DNA from: Adineta steineri
Taxonomy: Eukaryota; Rotifera; Eurotatoria; Adinetida; Adinetidae
Direction: 5' to 3'
Assembly (NCBI GenBank): GCA_905250115.1
Contig: CAJNOI010000041.1
Location: 136,228-200,227, forward strand
Length of the DNA: 64,000 nt
Under the pieces are notes generated by a model. It was not told the DNA's origin. It did no database searches and was given only the letters and a program-made list of their open reading frames with translations. The position numbers were made by a program, and so were the translations under genes. Positions 23,128 through 36,738 of this stretch are shown here, piece by piece. Every line of letters starts with the position of its first letter. Within the stretch, counting starts at the first letter, position 1.

Positions 23128-26100
23128 TTTTGTGACTTGTATTTAAATACTAGAATATTTTAATAAAGTCAAATTTCCTATTAACGAGAGAATAACAGTC
23201 ATTTATTTTGTCTGACTGAATGCACAACTGTTTTCATAGGTAATCAAGAATATCTTTATGTATGAAAGGTCGGTAGAATCTATCAATTTAAATGGTATCA
23301 CTCCTGTCTTTTTTCTTTCATGTTTTTAGAAAAAAAATCAGTAATCTAACGTTAAGACAACTGTCGGTTGTGCTTAGAAGATGTTTTCCGAATAGCGACA
23401 TGAAGTCAAAATGTTGTCCCCAATAACGACCCATCATAGAAATAATGCAACATTTCTCTAATTAGTGACTCTATCAACGATTCGATCTACTTATTGTTTT
23501 TTTCTCAAAATGAAATATGGTCATTGCTTAACTCTATTCACAGTTGTTGGAATAATTATGTGTTGTCTTTTCTATTGCTAAGATTAAAGCTCAGATACAT
23601 TCATGTAAAGTGTAAGTCAACTAAGTTACTAAAAGAAATACGAAATCTCTTGAATAATATACCAATGAATACAATGTATATATATTTATACATTATGTAA
23701 TATAAAATATTTGCGTGAATCGTAGTTGTTTGGCAGATGAGAAACATATTCCCAAAAACTGATTACTTTGACAAGTAGAAATAAAGCTAAGTAATGAGCC
23801 TATCTCATTTTGAGAAATACTATAACTGTAAAAGCAATGTCAGAGACCTCGTTGAAGACAATATATTAATATTATGTTTTTCAAAAAAAAGTCTGAGCAG
23901 ATTGAATCGTTGATAAGACATCTATCAGACAAAATATGTTCTAATTTCATAATGTGTCATTATTGGGGACAAAACTCAGCTTAATGTCGCTATCGGATGC
24001 AAAAGATATTCTAATGTTGTTAATAAGAAAAGACGGTAGCATGCTGTCGTTATCAGGGATAAAAAATTGATGAGCGTTGTTTCTCGAGAATCTTTTAAAT
24101 AGCGCAGCATGACTTATCTATAAATAATAAATTTCATTAGAACATATTTTTTTTGAGAACCTTTGGAGTTTTGGTAGAGATGTTTGCTTGTTTTTCGATT
24201 GAAACACATAAAACAAACATTGTTTTTTTAAAGAAGTACATTTTTGCTAGTATAGCATAATTAAAGGCAATATATTGGTTCAGTATTGCTATTAGAGAAA
24301 TATCTTTTGAAAATAACAAAGAGAAGTGTGAATCGTAGACCCGTCATATCTATCTCAAATATTGAAAAAAAAGTAGGAGTTATAACATTTGTAGGAAGAG
24401 ATTTCAGCGATCTTGCATGTATAAAAATACTTCTAAGTAGATGCGAAATAGTCGTACATCAAGTCAAACAAAACAAATGAATATTGTTTTGTCGTTATGA
24501 CGGAATTTAAATCTATTCATGAAAGAAGGAAATATGATATTTCTATTGTTAGCTTTAGAAGTTAACATCATTACCTGGATTCCTTTGATAAATATAGTTT
24601 TCCTCTGTCTACTACTACATTAGCGAAAATTCAATAGATTGTATCTCAGTAAAATCAATGAGAATGTTTGATATTTTTAGAATATTTAGAATGTTTAATG
24701 AGACTATATTTTTGAAACTTCATTATTCTTTTGTATCGTGTTGAGAAAGGACATGTGGATGCTCTCAGGTTTTGTATTGATAAACTCTGTAGTAGGTCAA
24801 AATATTCAGACAGAAATCTATAAATATCTTATGAAGTACAATATACTAATAAGTATAATGAGAATATAACTTATTTACTTTATATATGACACAGACTTAG
24901 AGTACGAAACAAAAATTTTTTTATTTATATGTTTGTCAATTATCGAAATTTTGTATTTTAATAGCTGTGTTAAAATAACTGGAAATATATGCATAAGACA
25001 GACGATATAATTAGATGTAGGATTGTTTTGAATCAAGTAACTAAGTTTTTCTCAATCATTGAAGTTGTTTCATATAAATGCAAACTGATCAACAGTTGAT
25101 TTTTAATGATTTTATCAGAAGATGTAGTTAAGACGAAACAATCTAATGAATCGGTTTTTTTTAACTCGATTTTTCTACTTTATTGAATTGAATGTCAACA
25201 AATAACATTGAATACAAACAGATTTCTTTCATGAAAAGTCACATAGCTTCTAAAAATAGAATATTTCAGATTGTATTTCATCGTGGCTATCAAATATTTT
25301 AAAAAGTTTATACAAACTACTTCTATTTTCTTTATAATTCACGATAGCTATGTTATGTGATAAAAAATGCGTCAAAGATAATTATTCAAATCATATGAAA
25401 TATCAATTAATAGTTATTGTATATGACTTTATTTGAATAGCTAACTATTATCTAGCTATGTATGATGTGCTATTTATATTAGTTTAATAATATCGATTAA
25501 AATCAGTATTCAAAGTCTACTTTTGTTCTTGTATTCACATAACAATACGATGATTTCAAAGCTTGTATATCTCGACAACGTTATTAACTAACAGGAAACA
25601 AATAAATGTTTTTGATTATGAGTATAATATGGTCATGATATACTGTATGTTCTTTTAGATTATTTTGTATATTCGATGTTATATAGTGAAAACATTTCTA
25701 GATCTTTTTTAATTGGTGGCATACCTCAAAATTTCACGCACGTACATGATTCTAAATAAAAATGATTTACAAAATAAAAAATACCCTTGTATTAACTAAA
25801 AGTTCTAATTGTTCTTTCATATCACTAGATGAAAGAATATAGTAATATTAGAAATATTGATAATCACTATATTTCGTAATAGATCTAATAAATTTTGTCC
25901 TACTTATTATCGTCGAGAAGTTAAACTTTTGTTATATGAAAATATTGTATAATACAAATAGTAGATCATTTAGTTTGCCTTGCTAGAAAAACATCATTGT
26001 AATAGATAAAACTATTGATTTATTTTATGAGTGATCAGTAAAAAAGCGAAATATCAAATGATGAAATTTTAAGTATTAAAACTGAATTATCAGTAATTAA

Positions 26101-26691
26101 CTTCGTTTGTTCATTATATCATTGTAATTATACTAGTAATCATCTTTCTAATACAGTCCTTGATCATCACATATATATTGACCTACTTCTTAGATTTTAT
26201 TACATCTGTTCGATAGACGATAAAAATGTTTTTTTAACCTGTTACTTTTTAATTCAACTAAGAAGATGATTCGCGATTTACTGCTCTTTAACTACTTCAC
26301 TTTAAGAATCAAACTAAATAAAATTTTCGATCTATCAAAATGATTTTCACTGATTTAATTTGAAAATAGCAACGACGTTAGAAACTATGAAAGTACCAGC
26401 GTATGCTTCTGATGAAGAGATGGATACAAACGACAGTATAACGTGTAAAACTAAGAAAAAGACACAAAAGAAAGAATGGATGTGGCTGATGAATACCCGT
26501 ATATCTCTTATTTTTAAAGTTGAAAAAATCATTTATATATGTATATATTCATATATGAATAAATTGTATTTATACTATTTTTCAAAGACACACGCAAAAA
26601 TAAGCAGTAGAAAAAAAAATGAAATAAACAAATAAGAACATATGCACAAGAGTTAATAGAAGACAGATAAGAAAAAGAAATATGAATAATT
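23128..26691. other. 3.5 kb gene-poor region
   Basis: AT-rich DNA between the GPCR fragment and the kinesin 3' end. Its only recognisable structure is the inverted repeat at about 23330-24060. Short ORFs here (e.g. 23494-23700, 26360-26635) lack family resemblance and look like chance frames. Confidence 0.45.
23330..24060. repeat. Long degenerate inverted repeat, probable DNA-element relic
   Basis: The left arm around 23370-23435 (CCGAATAGCGACATGAAG, then TTGTCCCCAATAACGACC) matches the reverse complement of the right arm around 23950-24020 (CCGATAGCGACATTAAG, then TTTGTCCCCAATAATGAC). The match extends outward with gaps (TTAGAAGATGTTTT versus TTAGAATATCTTTTG). About 520 bp separate the arms and hold no recognisable transposase. 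Confidence 0.6.
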
Positions 26692-29600
26692 TTAATCAGA
26701 ACACATAGGTTCATTTTGATAATTCGATAGACTAGGTGAATTACATAATGGTCGAAGTATCATTGTTTTTGATGATGGTGAATCTTCCGGAACTGGTGTT
26801 GTATCCATTGAATCATCTTGACATGTATCTGTAGTAGCAGCTCGTTTAATACGTACTGTTGATGATAATGGTTTAGTATCATCTTTTTTAACAAGAATAT
26901 TTTCTACTAAATCAACATAAGACATTAATTCATTGGCTTCATCAGCTTCAAATCCCTATAGAGAGAGAGAGAGAAAAAAAGTATAAATAAATAATTAATC
27001 TATAAAAAATTAAATAACAAACTTTTTCAATTGTTTGTTCAATAAGTTTTGTTAATAGATAACGAAGTTCATCTATATCAGTAACACAATCAACAATAAA
27101 TTGTGGATCAGGTCCTTGAATTATTTCATTCGATTGTTGTTCTTCATCATATGCCATCAATACTTGTTGACATGAAGCAATTTCGGAATTAAGATAAGCA
27201 ATTGTACTATCTAATTTAGTTATTGATCCAGATATTGGTGATGATATAACATTTTCCGATTGTTCTTCATCATTTTTATTCAAAACAATAGTCTTATTTA
27301 ATCGTTTACAAAATCGTTCACGTTTACGACTGGCACGTTCACGATTATCTATTAATGTATTCATATCTCGATTGATACCAGCAATAAGTTTTCGGCGACG
27401 TATAGCATTTGTTATCTATAACAATGAGATAGAAAATGAAATTCATTAATTATTAACTAACATACGCCTTGTTGAATAGCAGCAAAATGTGCGGTCATTT
27501 CTTTCGTTGTTTTACGCATTCGTGCTGAACGCATTTGACGTCGTAATAAATGTACCTAGACAACAACAAAAAAATAGATTTCTGTGATTTGTTAATTATC
27601 AATGATTTTCATACCTCTTCTTGTTTACGTTTAAGAATCATTTCTTTTTGTTTATGTTTAGCACGTAATGATCGAATTTCATTATCTTTTTGCATTTGTG
27701 TCTAAGAAAAATGAATTTCATATCATCAAATTTCTTTGTAAAAAAACAAATTTACTCGTTTAAGTGTAGCAATTTCTCGTGCTTTTGCTTGTTCAGCTTG
27801 TTTATGTCGAAGAAATTCTTGTCGTAAATCACGTGTTAATTGAACTTTCATTTTACGTAAATCTTTTAATTCTTGTGTATGTTTAGTAAGTTCTTTTTTA
27901 TAATATTCTCCATCTTTTAAACAAGCAGCATATTGTGCACGTAATGTGGATAATTCATTATTTTCAATTTCTAATCGACGAATTTTTCCTTCATAATCAC
28001 GTCTTGCTAATTTTAATTCTTCAACATTATGTTGATCACGTGCAGCTGAATCTAAATTTGATTTTTTAGTAAATAAAATAGTATTAATAAAATAAAACTT
28101 TACTTAGTTTAGTAACAGCTGCTTGTTTTTCATCTTCAGCATTTTGTATACGTTCGGATAATGTTTTTATACGTTCTTCATAACGTTGACGTATTTCATC
28201 ACTACGTTTACGTGCATTTTCAAGCATTTCAAGACATTTTTGTTTAGCATTGATTTCTGTTGTTATTATAACTAATTTTTCTTCTTGTACATCAGCTAAA
28301 ATATAACAGAATAAAGAAAAAATTTGTGTTTTTTTTTCAAATTATAAAATACATTCAGTTTGTTCATCATCAACAGGCATTTGTCCTTGTTCATCTTCAT
28401 CATCACTATTAACAATATTTTCTTGTTCATCAATATTTGGAGTATTTGTGCCATTATCGATTATATCGGCTAATGGATTTGTCGAAAGTGAATAGATAGT
28501 CTCAGATTTTTCTTGATCTTGATTTTCATGTGGTTCTTGTGGTGAACCAGGAATTGTTGAAAAACCAATACGATTCGATTTTGCTGAACCACTATAAATG
28601 AAATAGATTATAAATTTAATTTATTAATATATATACTAACGTTCGACGAAGTAATTGTTCTTCACGTCGAAGTCGATCAATTTCATCACGAATATCTTCA
28701 ATACAAGGTTGTAAATCATCAGACGTAGCTGAACCTTGATTAAAATCAATTGTTAATGGTTGATCAGCTGAAAATGATCCTAAAATGGAAATAAATAATT
28801 GAACATTAGATTCGAACTTGAATACAATCCAAATCTCGTAGGATTCGCAGCTTCTACTTACTTGTTAGACGACTTTTACGACGACAAGATATTGGACTAC
28901 GTTTTCGAAGTACATTGCTAACATCAATCATACGTGATAATCGAGATCTATTATATATACATGGATAATTATAAATAAAAATAAAATTTTGAAGTTTCTT
29001 ACTGAATTTCATCGCTTTTAATTAAACATTGATTTAATGCTTGATTATAATCAAATGTTGTATCATTTATTTGTTGATGATCACGAACTGTTTCAAGATC
29101 TTGTTTTAATGTTTGTGATACAATATTTGTTTCATTAATTGAACGTTGTATTGTAAATATATATGAACGTATACGCTCAAGTTCTTGACTTAATGCACTA
29201 TTATTTGCTTGATCAAATTCAATCTAAAATTATTTTATAGATAAAATAATTATTTTTTTGTATTTATTTATCTTACCGATGGAACATGTTCATTTTTATC
29301 TACTAATGCACGTAATCGTTCAATTTCCATTTGTAATTGTATGATTTGTCGACTATGTTTATCTTGATTAACTTTAACACGATTACGAATATTTCGGGCA
29401 CGTTGAGCATAATTAAGTGTACTTTTTGTTTCCGAAAAATCACGATCAACTGGTGAAATACACGCAATCATTAATGTTCGACTAAGACATTAGAAAAAAA
29501 TTACTAATTTTATTTTCTAAATAAATAATTCTTTTCCATTTACCTATTACCACCTAATGAATCTTGTAATAAACGAGTTAATTTCGAATCACGATAAGGT

Positions 29601-31017
29601 ACATGTGCTGCTTTTTTCAATGGATCACCTAAGATTGATATAACATTACCAAGGACAAGCTAAAAAAGAGAAGTGATTAATTTTATTTTAAAGAAAAAAA
29701 GATTTCTTTTAAAAACGAACCAAACCACTATTGATACTAATGCCTTCTTTAGCACGTTGTCCTGTTGCACCTGTTCGTTTTAAACTTTCTGAACCAGCTA
29801 AATCAACAAAATGAATTTTAGCACGAATTTGTTCACGTATGCCTGGATTAGGTGTCTAAAAAAATAGAATTTATTATTCAATAGTTTTTAAATATATGTA
29901 TATGACTTACAGATACCGACGGAACAACACGTTCAAATTGTAAATTAACAGTAAATATGGCGTGTGAACGACTTGACACACTGTTCATACGTGTTGATGC
30001 TGTTGTTCGACTAAGAGCACCTTCTTTCAAACAATCGAGCGTCTAAGAATTGAAAATAACTTTAGGTAATACTTAAAAATCCTAACAATTCGTATTAAAA
30101 AGATGAATATCAGCATTTAGGTATAGTTTTTCAAACAGATCATCGATTCCGAATACTATTCTTATTCTCATGCAATACTATGCGTATCAATTGAGACATA
30201 AACTATAACAATTATTGAGATAAATGAATTAACAAACCTCTGGTGCAGTTGTAACAAATCGTGTTGTAATATTAGTAACTGCTATTTCACCATTACTATT
30301 TTCAAATACAACATGTTTATCAGAATTTTTTTGTGAACGAAAATCTATATTTTCTTTATTGAATAAATCATAAATATTTTCATTATAAATCTATAAAATA
30401 AAATAAAATTTCTTCATCTTATTATTATTTTTTATAACTTACTTCAATAAATTGACATGAAACAACACATTTTGGTAGAGAAATTCCTTTCAATTCAGCT
30501 TCTTGTTCAATACTTGCACAACGTTGAAATATATGCATAATAGCACGAGGTAAAATACCTTCTTTTGATGGATCATCATATTCAATACCACTTCCCATTG
30601 TAAAAGTTTTACTAAATAATACAAAAAAAATAAATTAAATTTTCTTCCCCAAATAATAATTCAATTACCCAGAACCAGTTTGTCCATAAGCAAGTATTGA
30701 TGCACTATAACCTTGAAAACATCCTTCAATCATATCGTAAACACATTCACGATAAACGTCATCTTGATTTGTTTCAGGTAAAAATACATGATCGAATGTA
30801 AATGCTGTACTATTAGCAAGAATAATTTCATTTGTTGTGCGTTGTACATCAACGCATGTTTGACATAAATCACATTCTTCATGTTTTGATAATGGACGAA
30901 CACTTCAATAATTTTTTTATTATAAGAAAAAAACCTAATATATAAATCATTTCTAACTTACCGAACAGCTGCTTTGACACAACTAGCAATTTCTTTATTT
31001 GAATTTACTAATTCCAT
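26692..31017 (-). CDS. KIF21-like kinesin lacking the WD40 domain
   Basis: Eighteen exons: 31017-30962, 30902-30669, 30611-30443, 30390-30238, 30042-29911, 29855-29721, 29659-29544, 29481-29277, 29223-29003, 28947-28862, 28779-28641, 28591-28353, 28296-28104, 28051-27756, 27701-27615, 27555-27466, 27414-27023, 26955-26692; 3207 nt, 1068 codons. The N-terminal motor has [16 protein letters not shown] (P-loop, about residue 90), NSVSSRSH (switch I) and VDLAGSE (switch II), then the kinesin-4-type block [20 protein letters not shown]. Long coiled coils follow. Residues of about 850-980 ([20 protein letters not shown] through [16 protein letters not shown]) match the regulatory coiled-coil region of KIF21 proteins. 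KIF21A/B continue with seven WD40 repeats; this protein ends about 90 residues later in a Ser/Pro/Asp-rich tail. KIF21 motors walk to plus ends and limit microtubule growth. Confidence 0.9.
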
Positions 31018-31671
31018 TAGATCGGATGCTGATATTCATGCGCACATGGGCGGCAAAAAAGAAAACGAAATGACAAGAGATAAAGAACTCATTTAGGACA
31101 AAGGATCTCGCTCGCGCGTTGTTGTCACTATAGGTCAACGATATAATTATGATTATTTTCTATTTTCAATTTAATAATTATTTAATTTTAATGTAAAGAA
31201 AATATATTAATATAAGAAATAAATAGAAAATCTAATAAGAGAATAGATGTCGCTTTATAGGATTTAATTTAAAAAAAATTTTGAAAAGAAATATTTTAAA
31301 AATTTTCATTGATATTATTTTAATTATTAATATGTAAAGACAATAAATGAAATATCTTTCGAGAAGTTTCACGATGCAACATTGGATAAGTTGATTTATT
31401 TAACCAATCGAAGGTTCTACAAAGAAAATGATGTAGCTCTCGACGAGAAAAGGAAAAGAATTATTTAATCTTTTTTTTCTTTCTTTTCTTCTATTACATT
31501 TCTTTTTTGCTAGTGTGTGTGTGTGTGTGTTGAGAAAGAGTAACACAGCAGCGCAATTGCATGATCATTTACAATAATTCTATTTTGACAAAAAACTCAA
31601 ATAAATATATTTCTAGATTTTCTTAAATATTTAAATACACGTATAAATTTAGAAAATAATCTAATAAAAAT
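31018..31671. promoter_or_regulatory. Shared divergent promoter region, kinesin / CNOT4
   Basis: 654 bp between two divergent start codons. It holds a (GT)n run at about 31513-31531 and pyrimidine-rich tracts. Regulation of both genes from this interval is inferred from position only. Confidence 0.5.
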
Positions 31672-34600
31672 ATGGACAGTGACCAAGAGTCATCAGAAGT
31701 ATGTGTAAAAAAAAATATTCAAATGAGAATCATTTATTGATATTTATTTTTGTCTATAGTGTCCATTGTGTTTGGAAGTACTCGAAGCTGATGATTTGAA
31801 TTTCTTTCCATGTACATGTTGTTATCAAGTAATCATTTGATTTATTAGTATAGAATTCATTAAGAATGATTTATTTTTTTCTATAATATTAGATATGTCG
31901 ATTTTGTTGGCATCGTATTCGAACAGATGAAAATGGATTATGTCCTGCTTGTCGAAAAGTACGAATTTTATTAAAATAAAGAAGTTCTAATCAAAAGTTT
32001 CTTATTTTAATTTTTTATAGCCATACAGTGAAAATCCGGCACAATTTAAACCACTAACTGATGAAGAGTACTTATCAATAACTGTTATTTTCATTGTAAT
32101 TCTTTTATTTGATTTAGAATTCAACAAGTAAAACGTGATAGAAAATTAAAAGAATCTAATAAGAAACCAAAAATCACTGAAAGTCGAAAGCATTTGGCAA
32201 ATCTTCGGTATAAATATATATATTTATATCGTATTATAATGAAGTTATTTTAATTTTATTCAGAGTCGTTCAACGTAATCTTGTATTTGTCAATGGTCTT
32301 CCATCACGTTTAGCTGATACTGAATTATTAAGACGAAATGATCATTTTGGTAAATATGGTAAAATAGTTAAATTAGTTACATCACCAGCACATAATGGAC
32401 AATTAAATTCTATATGTGTCTATATAACATATTCACGTTCAGACGAAGCATTACGTGCCATACAAGCACTTTGTAATTATCATGTTGATGGTCGAACATT
32501 GAAAGCCACACTAGGTACAACTAAATATTGTAGTCGATATTTAAAAGGTGCATCATGTCAAAAAGCAGATTGTCTATACTTACATGAACCAGGTGATCCA
32601 TTAGCTAGTTTTACTAAAGAACAAATGCAACAAGGGTATATAAATAATTTAATAATTCACACACAAAAAAAAAACAGAAAAATATATTCTAGTCTTCATC
32701 TTGAATATGAAAGAAAACTTATGGAACAGTATACAAATAAAACTGCATCCGGGCAAGCAAATACTACACCAAAGACTGGACGAACTATGACAAATGGGTA
32801 TATTTTAAATTATTTGATTTTACTATTATTATTATTATTCATTTTTAGTAATAAAAATGATTCACCACAACGAAGAAAACATGCTAATCAAGCATCATCA
32901 CTATTACCTACCACAAATTCTGCAATAACAACAAATGGACATTCAGATTTAGAATCAGGTGATGAAATACATCATCATTCATTAAATGGATATAATACAG
33001 AAGCATTTAACAGTGCAACTGCCATAAATGTTGATTCTGATACCACATCCACATCATCTCAAACATCATCTGAACATGAACCACAAATAGCACCATCAAC
33101 AATTCAAACACAAACATATAATAATATATCTCCAACAACAACTTGGCCAGAAGAACGAACATCTTTTTATGCAACTAATAATCTCGCATCATCTCAAGCA
33201 CCACTACCACAACTACCACCACCACCACCACCGCCGCCACCACCATCATCCACAACAACAACATCAAAATCCCTATCTCAAACATCAACATCTATGAATG
33301 TTCCTGTCACAGCTATTTTATGTTCACCAAAAAATACTAATAATAATCTATTAACAGAATCAACTAATAATAATACAGTGAAAAATTTTGATCAAGTACC
33401 TGAATATAAATTATTTAGTTCAAATATTCCATCTATACATAATCTTTTCTTTGGCAATAATGAAAATGGCCAACAATCTCATCGACCATTAATTAATGGA
33501 GTAGATCATGATGTGAGAGAAATTGAAAAAAGATTAATGGGTATAATATAATATTAAATAAAAAGAGTTAATTTTATATTTTCTTTTTTCAATAGAAAAT
33601 GGTCTTAATAATGGTGATACATCTTATTCTCAAACACAAGAAAATGATGAGCTTGGTAAATGTTTTTCTTTACTCTCCTGTTTATTTATAATTTGAATTT
33701 CTTTATTGTAGGTTTTGATCCATGTAGTTTATTTATGTCTGCACTTGCATCTGATATTGAAGATGAACGACGACCATTACCATCCGCACTATCATATCGT
33801 CCGACAACTAATTCATATAATTATTCGTCACAATATACACCGTCAACGAATCCATCTATTGGACAGATAAATCCAGCTTGGTTAATGCAACAACAACATT
33901 ATCAAACATACCATGATCAACAACAACAGCAACAGCAGCAGCAGCAACAAACAACGCTACATAGTAATGGTACAACACCACAAAAACAACCACAACAACA
34001 GCAGCAACAACAGCAACAACAACGATATCCTATACCATTCAGTAAGAAAATAGTTGAATTTCTATCATATGAACTATTTCTATCTATATATTTCTTTCAT
34101 TAGATGGATCATCACCAAGACAATTGTGGAATGGCAATCAACAACAATCACAATATGTACCACAAATATCAACGCGTTTAGATTTTACAAATCAAATTCA
34201 ACAACGACTTCCACCAAGACAATCATCATCACCATCACCACAATATTCTCAGTCAATCAGTAATAATAATAATAACAATAACAACAATACTTATTCTTCT
34301 AATAGTACAGTGACCACAAATAATCGTAAGATTTAAATATATCTATATTCATATAAAAATGTTACTTATTTTCTCTCTTTCTCAATATATATATAATAGT
34401 ATCAAATGATCGATGGATGAATTTACCATGGACAGATCCAGCTATAATATCATTCGGGAATAAACTTGATACAACATCATCACCACAATGGTCCACAACT
34501 ACGCAATCACAAGGATCTTCCACATTATCCTCAGGAAATAATCTCATACCAACACCTCGTTGGTCACAGCAACAGCAGCAACAACAACAACAGCAGCAGC

Positions 34601-34695
34601 AGCAATCGACACAATCCCAATCACATATGATTACCAATGGAATTTATTCACCATATTCAACAACATCAGGTGTCGATAGTGGAAATCGTTCTTAA
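31672..34695 (+). CDS. CNOT4: CCR4-NOT complex subunit 4, RING E3 ubiquitin ligase
   Basis: Twelve exons: 31672-31698, 31760-31828, 31893-31958, 32021-32067, 32118-32207, 32264-32635, 32693-32797, 32849-33540, 33596-33655, 33712-34041, 34104-34325, 34400-34695; 2376 nt, 791 codons. The N-terminal C4C4 RING (CPLCLEVL, CTCCYQICRFCWHRI, GLCPACRKPY) is at about residues 10-54. An RRM (NLVFVNGLPSRLADTELLRR) spans about 101-185 and a CCCH zinc finger (YCSRYLKGASCQKADCLYLH) about 187-206, the exact CNOT4/Not4 order. The C-terminal two thirds are disordered, with Pro and Gln runs and Asn/Ser-rich segments, and end near NLPWTDPAIISFG. CNOT4 ubiquitinates ribosomal and nascent-chain quality-control targets in the cytosol. 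Most exons are under 110 nt. Confidence 0.97.
33208..33248 (+). repeat. Polyproline run in CNOT4
   Basis: About twelve consecutive Pro codons (CCA/CCG/CCT) followed by Ser and Thr runs. Confidence 0.9.
33918..34023 (+). repeat. CAA/CAG (polyGln) tracts in CNOT4
   Basis: Two coding Gln runs (33918-33953 and about 33980-34023) built from mixed CAA and CAG codons, in the disordered tail. A third lies at 34563-34605. Confidence 0.9.
34563..34605 (+). repeat. CAG/CAA (polyGln) tract in CNOT4 last exon
   Basis: About thirteen mixed CAG/CAA codons after a Trp-Ser; the antisense frame encodes a Cys run and is a shadow. Confidence 0.9.
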
Positions 34696-35695
34696 ATTAA
34701 ACAGTTGATCACATGCATATAAACACACATTTAAAAAAAGTCTTATTTTTTCTGTCTATGCGCTCCGTGCCCGGATGATGGTCTTTTCTTCATTTTTTTT
34801 CTCTTGTACTCCTTTTTTTTTGCTCGTTTGTTTTCTCTATCTTTATCTCTCGTTGTCGTTTATCATATATACATATATATACATACATAGAAAAACATCT
34901 TATTTATAATGAAATATTATTTAGACGAACCAAAAAAAAAAATTTAGACAAAAAAAAAGAGAAAAAAAAATATAATCAAACCAAATTAAATGAAGAAGAA
35001 TGGCATTGATAACATAATTTGAGAATTATATTGATATGATAATAAAGCTAAGCTTCTATTGCATATAAGATTCAACAACATCAATATACATATATATATT
35101 TTTGTTTTGTTTTTGTCTTTTTATTCTAATTATTAAATGTTTATTGTCATATGTTCTTTTCTTTTCTTTTCTTTTTCATTTACACCTTTTCTGCTCGTTT
35201 GCTATATTCGTTGTTGTGAGTTTCTCTCTCTCTCTATTCTCGCTTGTTTTGTTGTTTCGTATGCATGTATAAATTGCATATGTAACTATAATTCAAACCT
35301 TTTGTCGAGATAATTAATTATCACATTTATATATATATTTATATATATAATAGAAAAACAAAATAACTCAGAATAAGTTTCAAAATAATATTGTTTTTAA
35401 TATTTACACACTATCTAAAGACAAAATAAAACTAAAGAACTTATTTCGATTTTGTTATTGACAAATTGAAAAGAAATTTTTGTTCTTAAGTTTTATTTCT
35501 TTGCCAACATTTATTTGAACGTTAACAACAAAAAAAGAAAAGTAAAAAGTATGGTAACATTGTTGATGTTTTCATTACTGATTGTGATGCTTTACTTTCT
35601 CGTGCTCTCTTTTCTTTCTCTCTCTCTGTCTCTTCTCACAATCCATTAAGTATTCTAAGAGAGACGTCAAATAAAACAACAAAAACGCTCGTGAA
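34696..35695. other. Intergenic region, CNOT4 3' flank
   Basis: 1 kb of very AT-rich sequence with T/TC tracts and several AATAAA-like signals. Probably the CNOT4 3' UTR plus the promoter of the next gene; no coding sequence seen. Confidence 0.5.
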
Positions 35696-36646
35696 ATGGA
35701 TGCAAACATGTCTCTTAGTGAACCAACATTTTCATTCATTGATCGTAAACGATACGAAGCAAAATGTGAACGTGAGCGTTTAAGAGGTTCATTACCATCG
35801 GGTACTTATGTATCACCACCAGATGATCCATGGTTTCCACGCCCCATTGATTATACTATGGTTAATTTTCATCCAAATCGAAAGAAAATAACTCGAACAT
35901 TATCAGTTCAAGATCTTGCAGCAAAACAACCACGACAAAAATTTCGTGATCCTTTTAATCCAGCTGTAATGAAACCATTTGAAGTACCACATGAAAATCA
36001 TTTCACTAAATCAAAACATTCACTTGATGGTCGTGATAAGTTTTTACTTGATCCAAGACTTAAATATGAGAAAGTAAAACGAATGTTAAATACAGAACCT
36101 TATCAAATGCCTAAACCACATGATTTTCGACAGGTAATTATTATTATTATTTATTAGAATTTATTATTCTAAATTCTGTTCATTTAAAATAGTATCCAGA
36201 TATGAAAGATTTAGATCAACCAGAATTTGAAACTAAATATGATCATGATCCGGGTAATATTCGATTTTTTACTGAACATTTAAATACTTGTAAGTTTATT
36301 TTTTATGATTATTAAAATTATATATTTTTTTTTGTCATTCAAGTATGGCTTCAAGAACGTGAAAATGAACGTGTGCCTATAATCAAAAATTCCATACCGG
36401 AAATGTATCGGAATTTAACAGCAAAACCAAAATTTGATGCCAAATTAATTCTACCTAAAGTTACTTATCCAAATAAAACTGTTAATTTTAGTGTAAGTAA
36501 ATTTTTCTTTTCATTTTTTCATTAAAAATATTTCATATAAATAGCGTTATCGAAATTCAACACGTTCGGTGCAAAGTGCCTATTGGGAGCGAGTAGAAGA
36601 TCATTTCAATGAACGACAAAATAAACAACGCTTAGAAATTATTTAA
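35696..36646 (+). CDS. Conserved-looking basic protein of unknown function
   Basis: Four exons: 35696-36133, 36193-36289, 36344-36492, 36545-36646; 786 nt, 261 codons, frame kept through all three introns. The product is basic, Pro/Asp/Arg/Tyr-rich, without membrane segments or long coiled coils. Blocks such as SLPSGTYVSPPDDPWFPRPI, PEMYRNLTAKPKFDAKLILP and SVQSAYWERVEDHFNERQ show the proline-, aromatic- and arginine-punctuated style of ciliary microtubule inner proteins, but this resemblance is impressionistic. The gene converges with the PR-domain gene; only 92 bp separate the stop codons. Confidence 0.75.
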
Positions 36647-36738
36647 TAATACAAAATATCATATTGATTTTTATTTCTTTCCTATATATATATACAAACA
36701 TTTATTCATGTGACGATAACAACAAAAGAATAATGAAA

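Noticed and set aside
34362..34637. Frame with a long Cys run (-)
   Set aside because: Antisense of the CNOT4 CAG/CAA tract.
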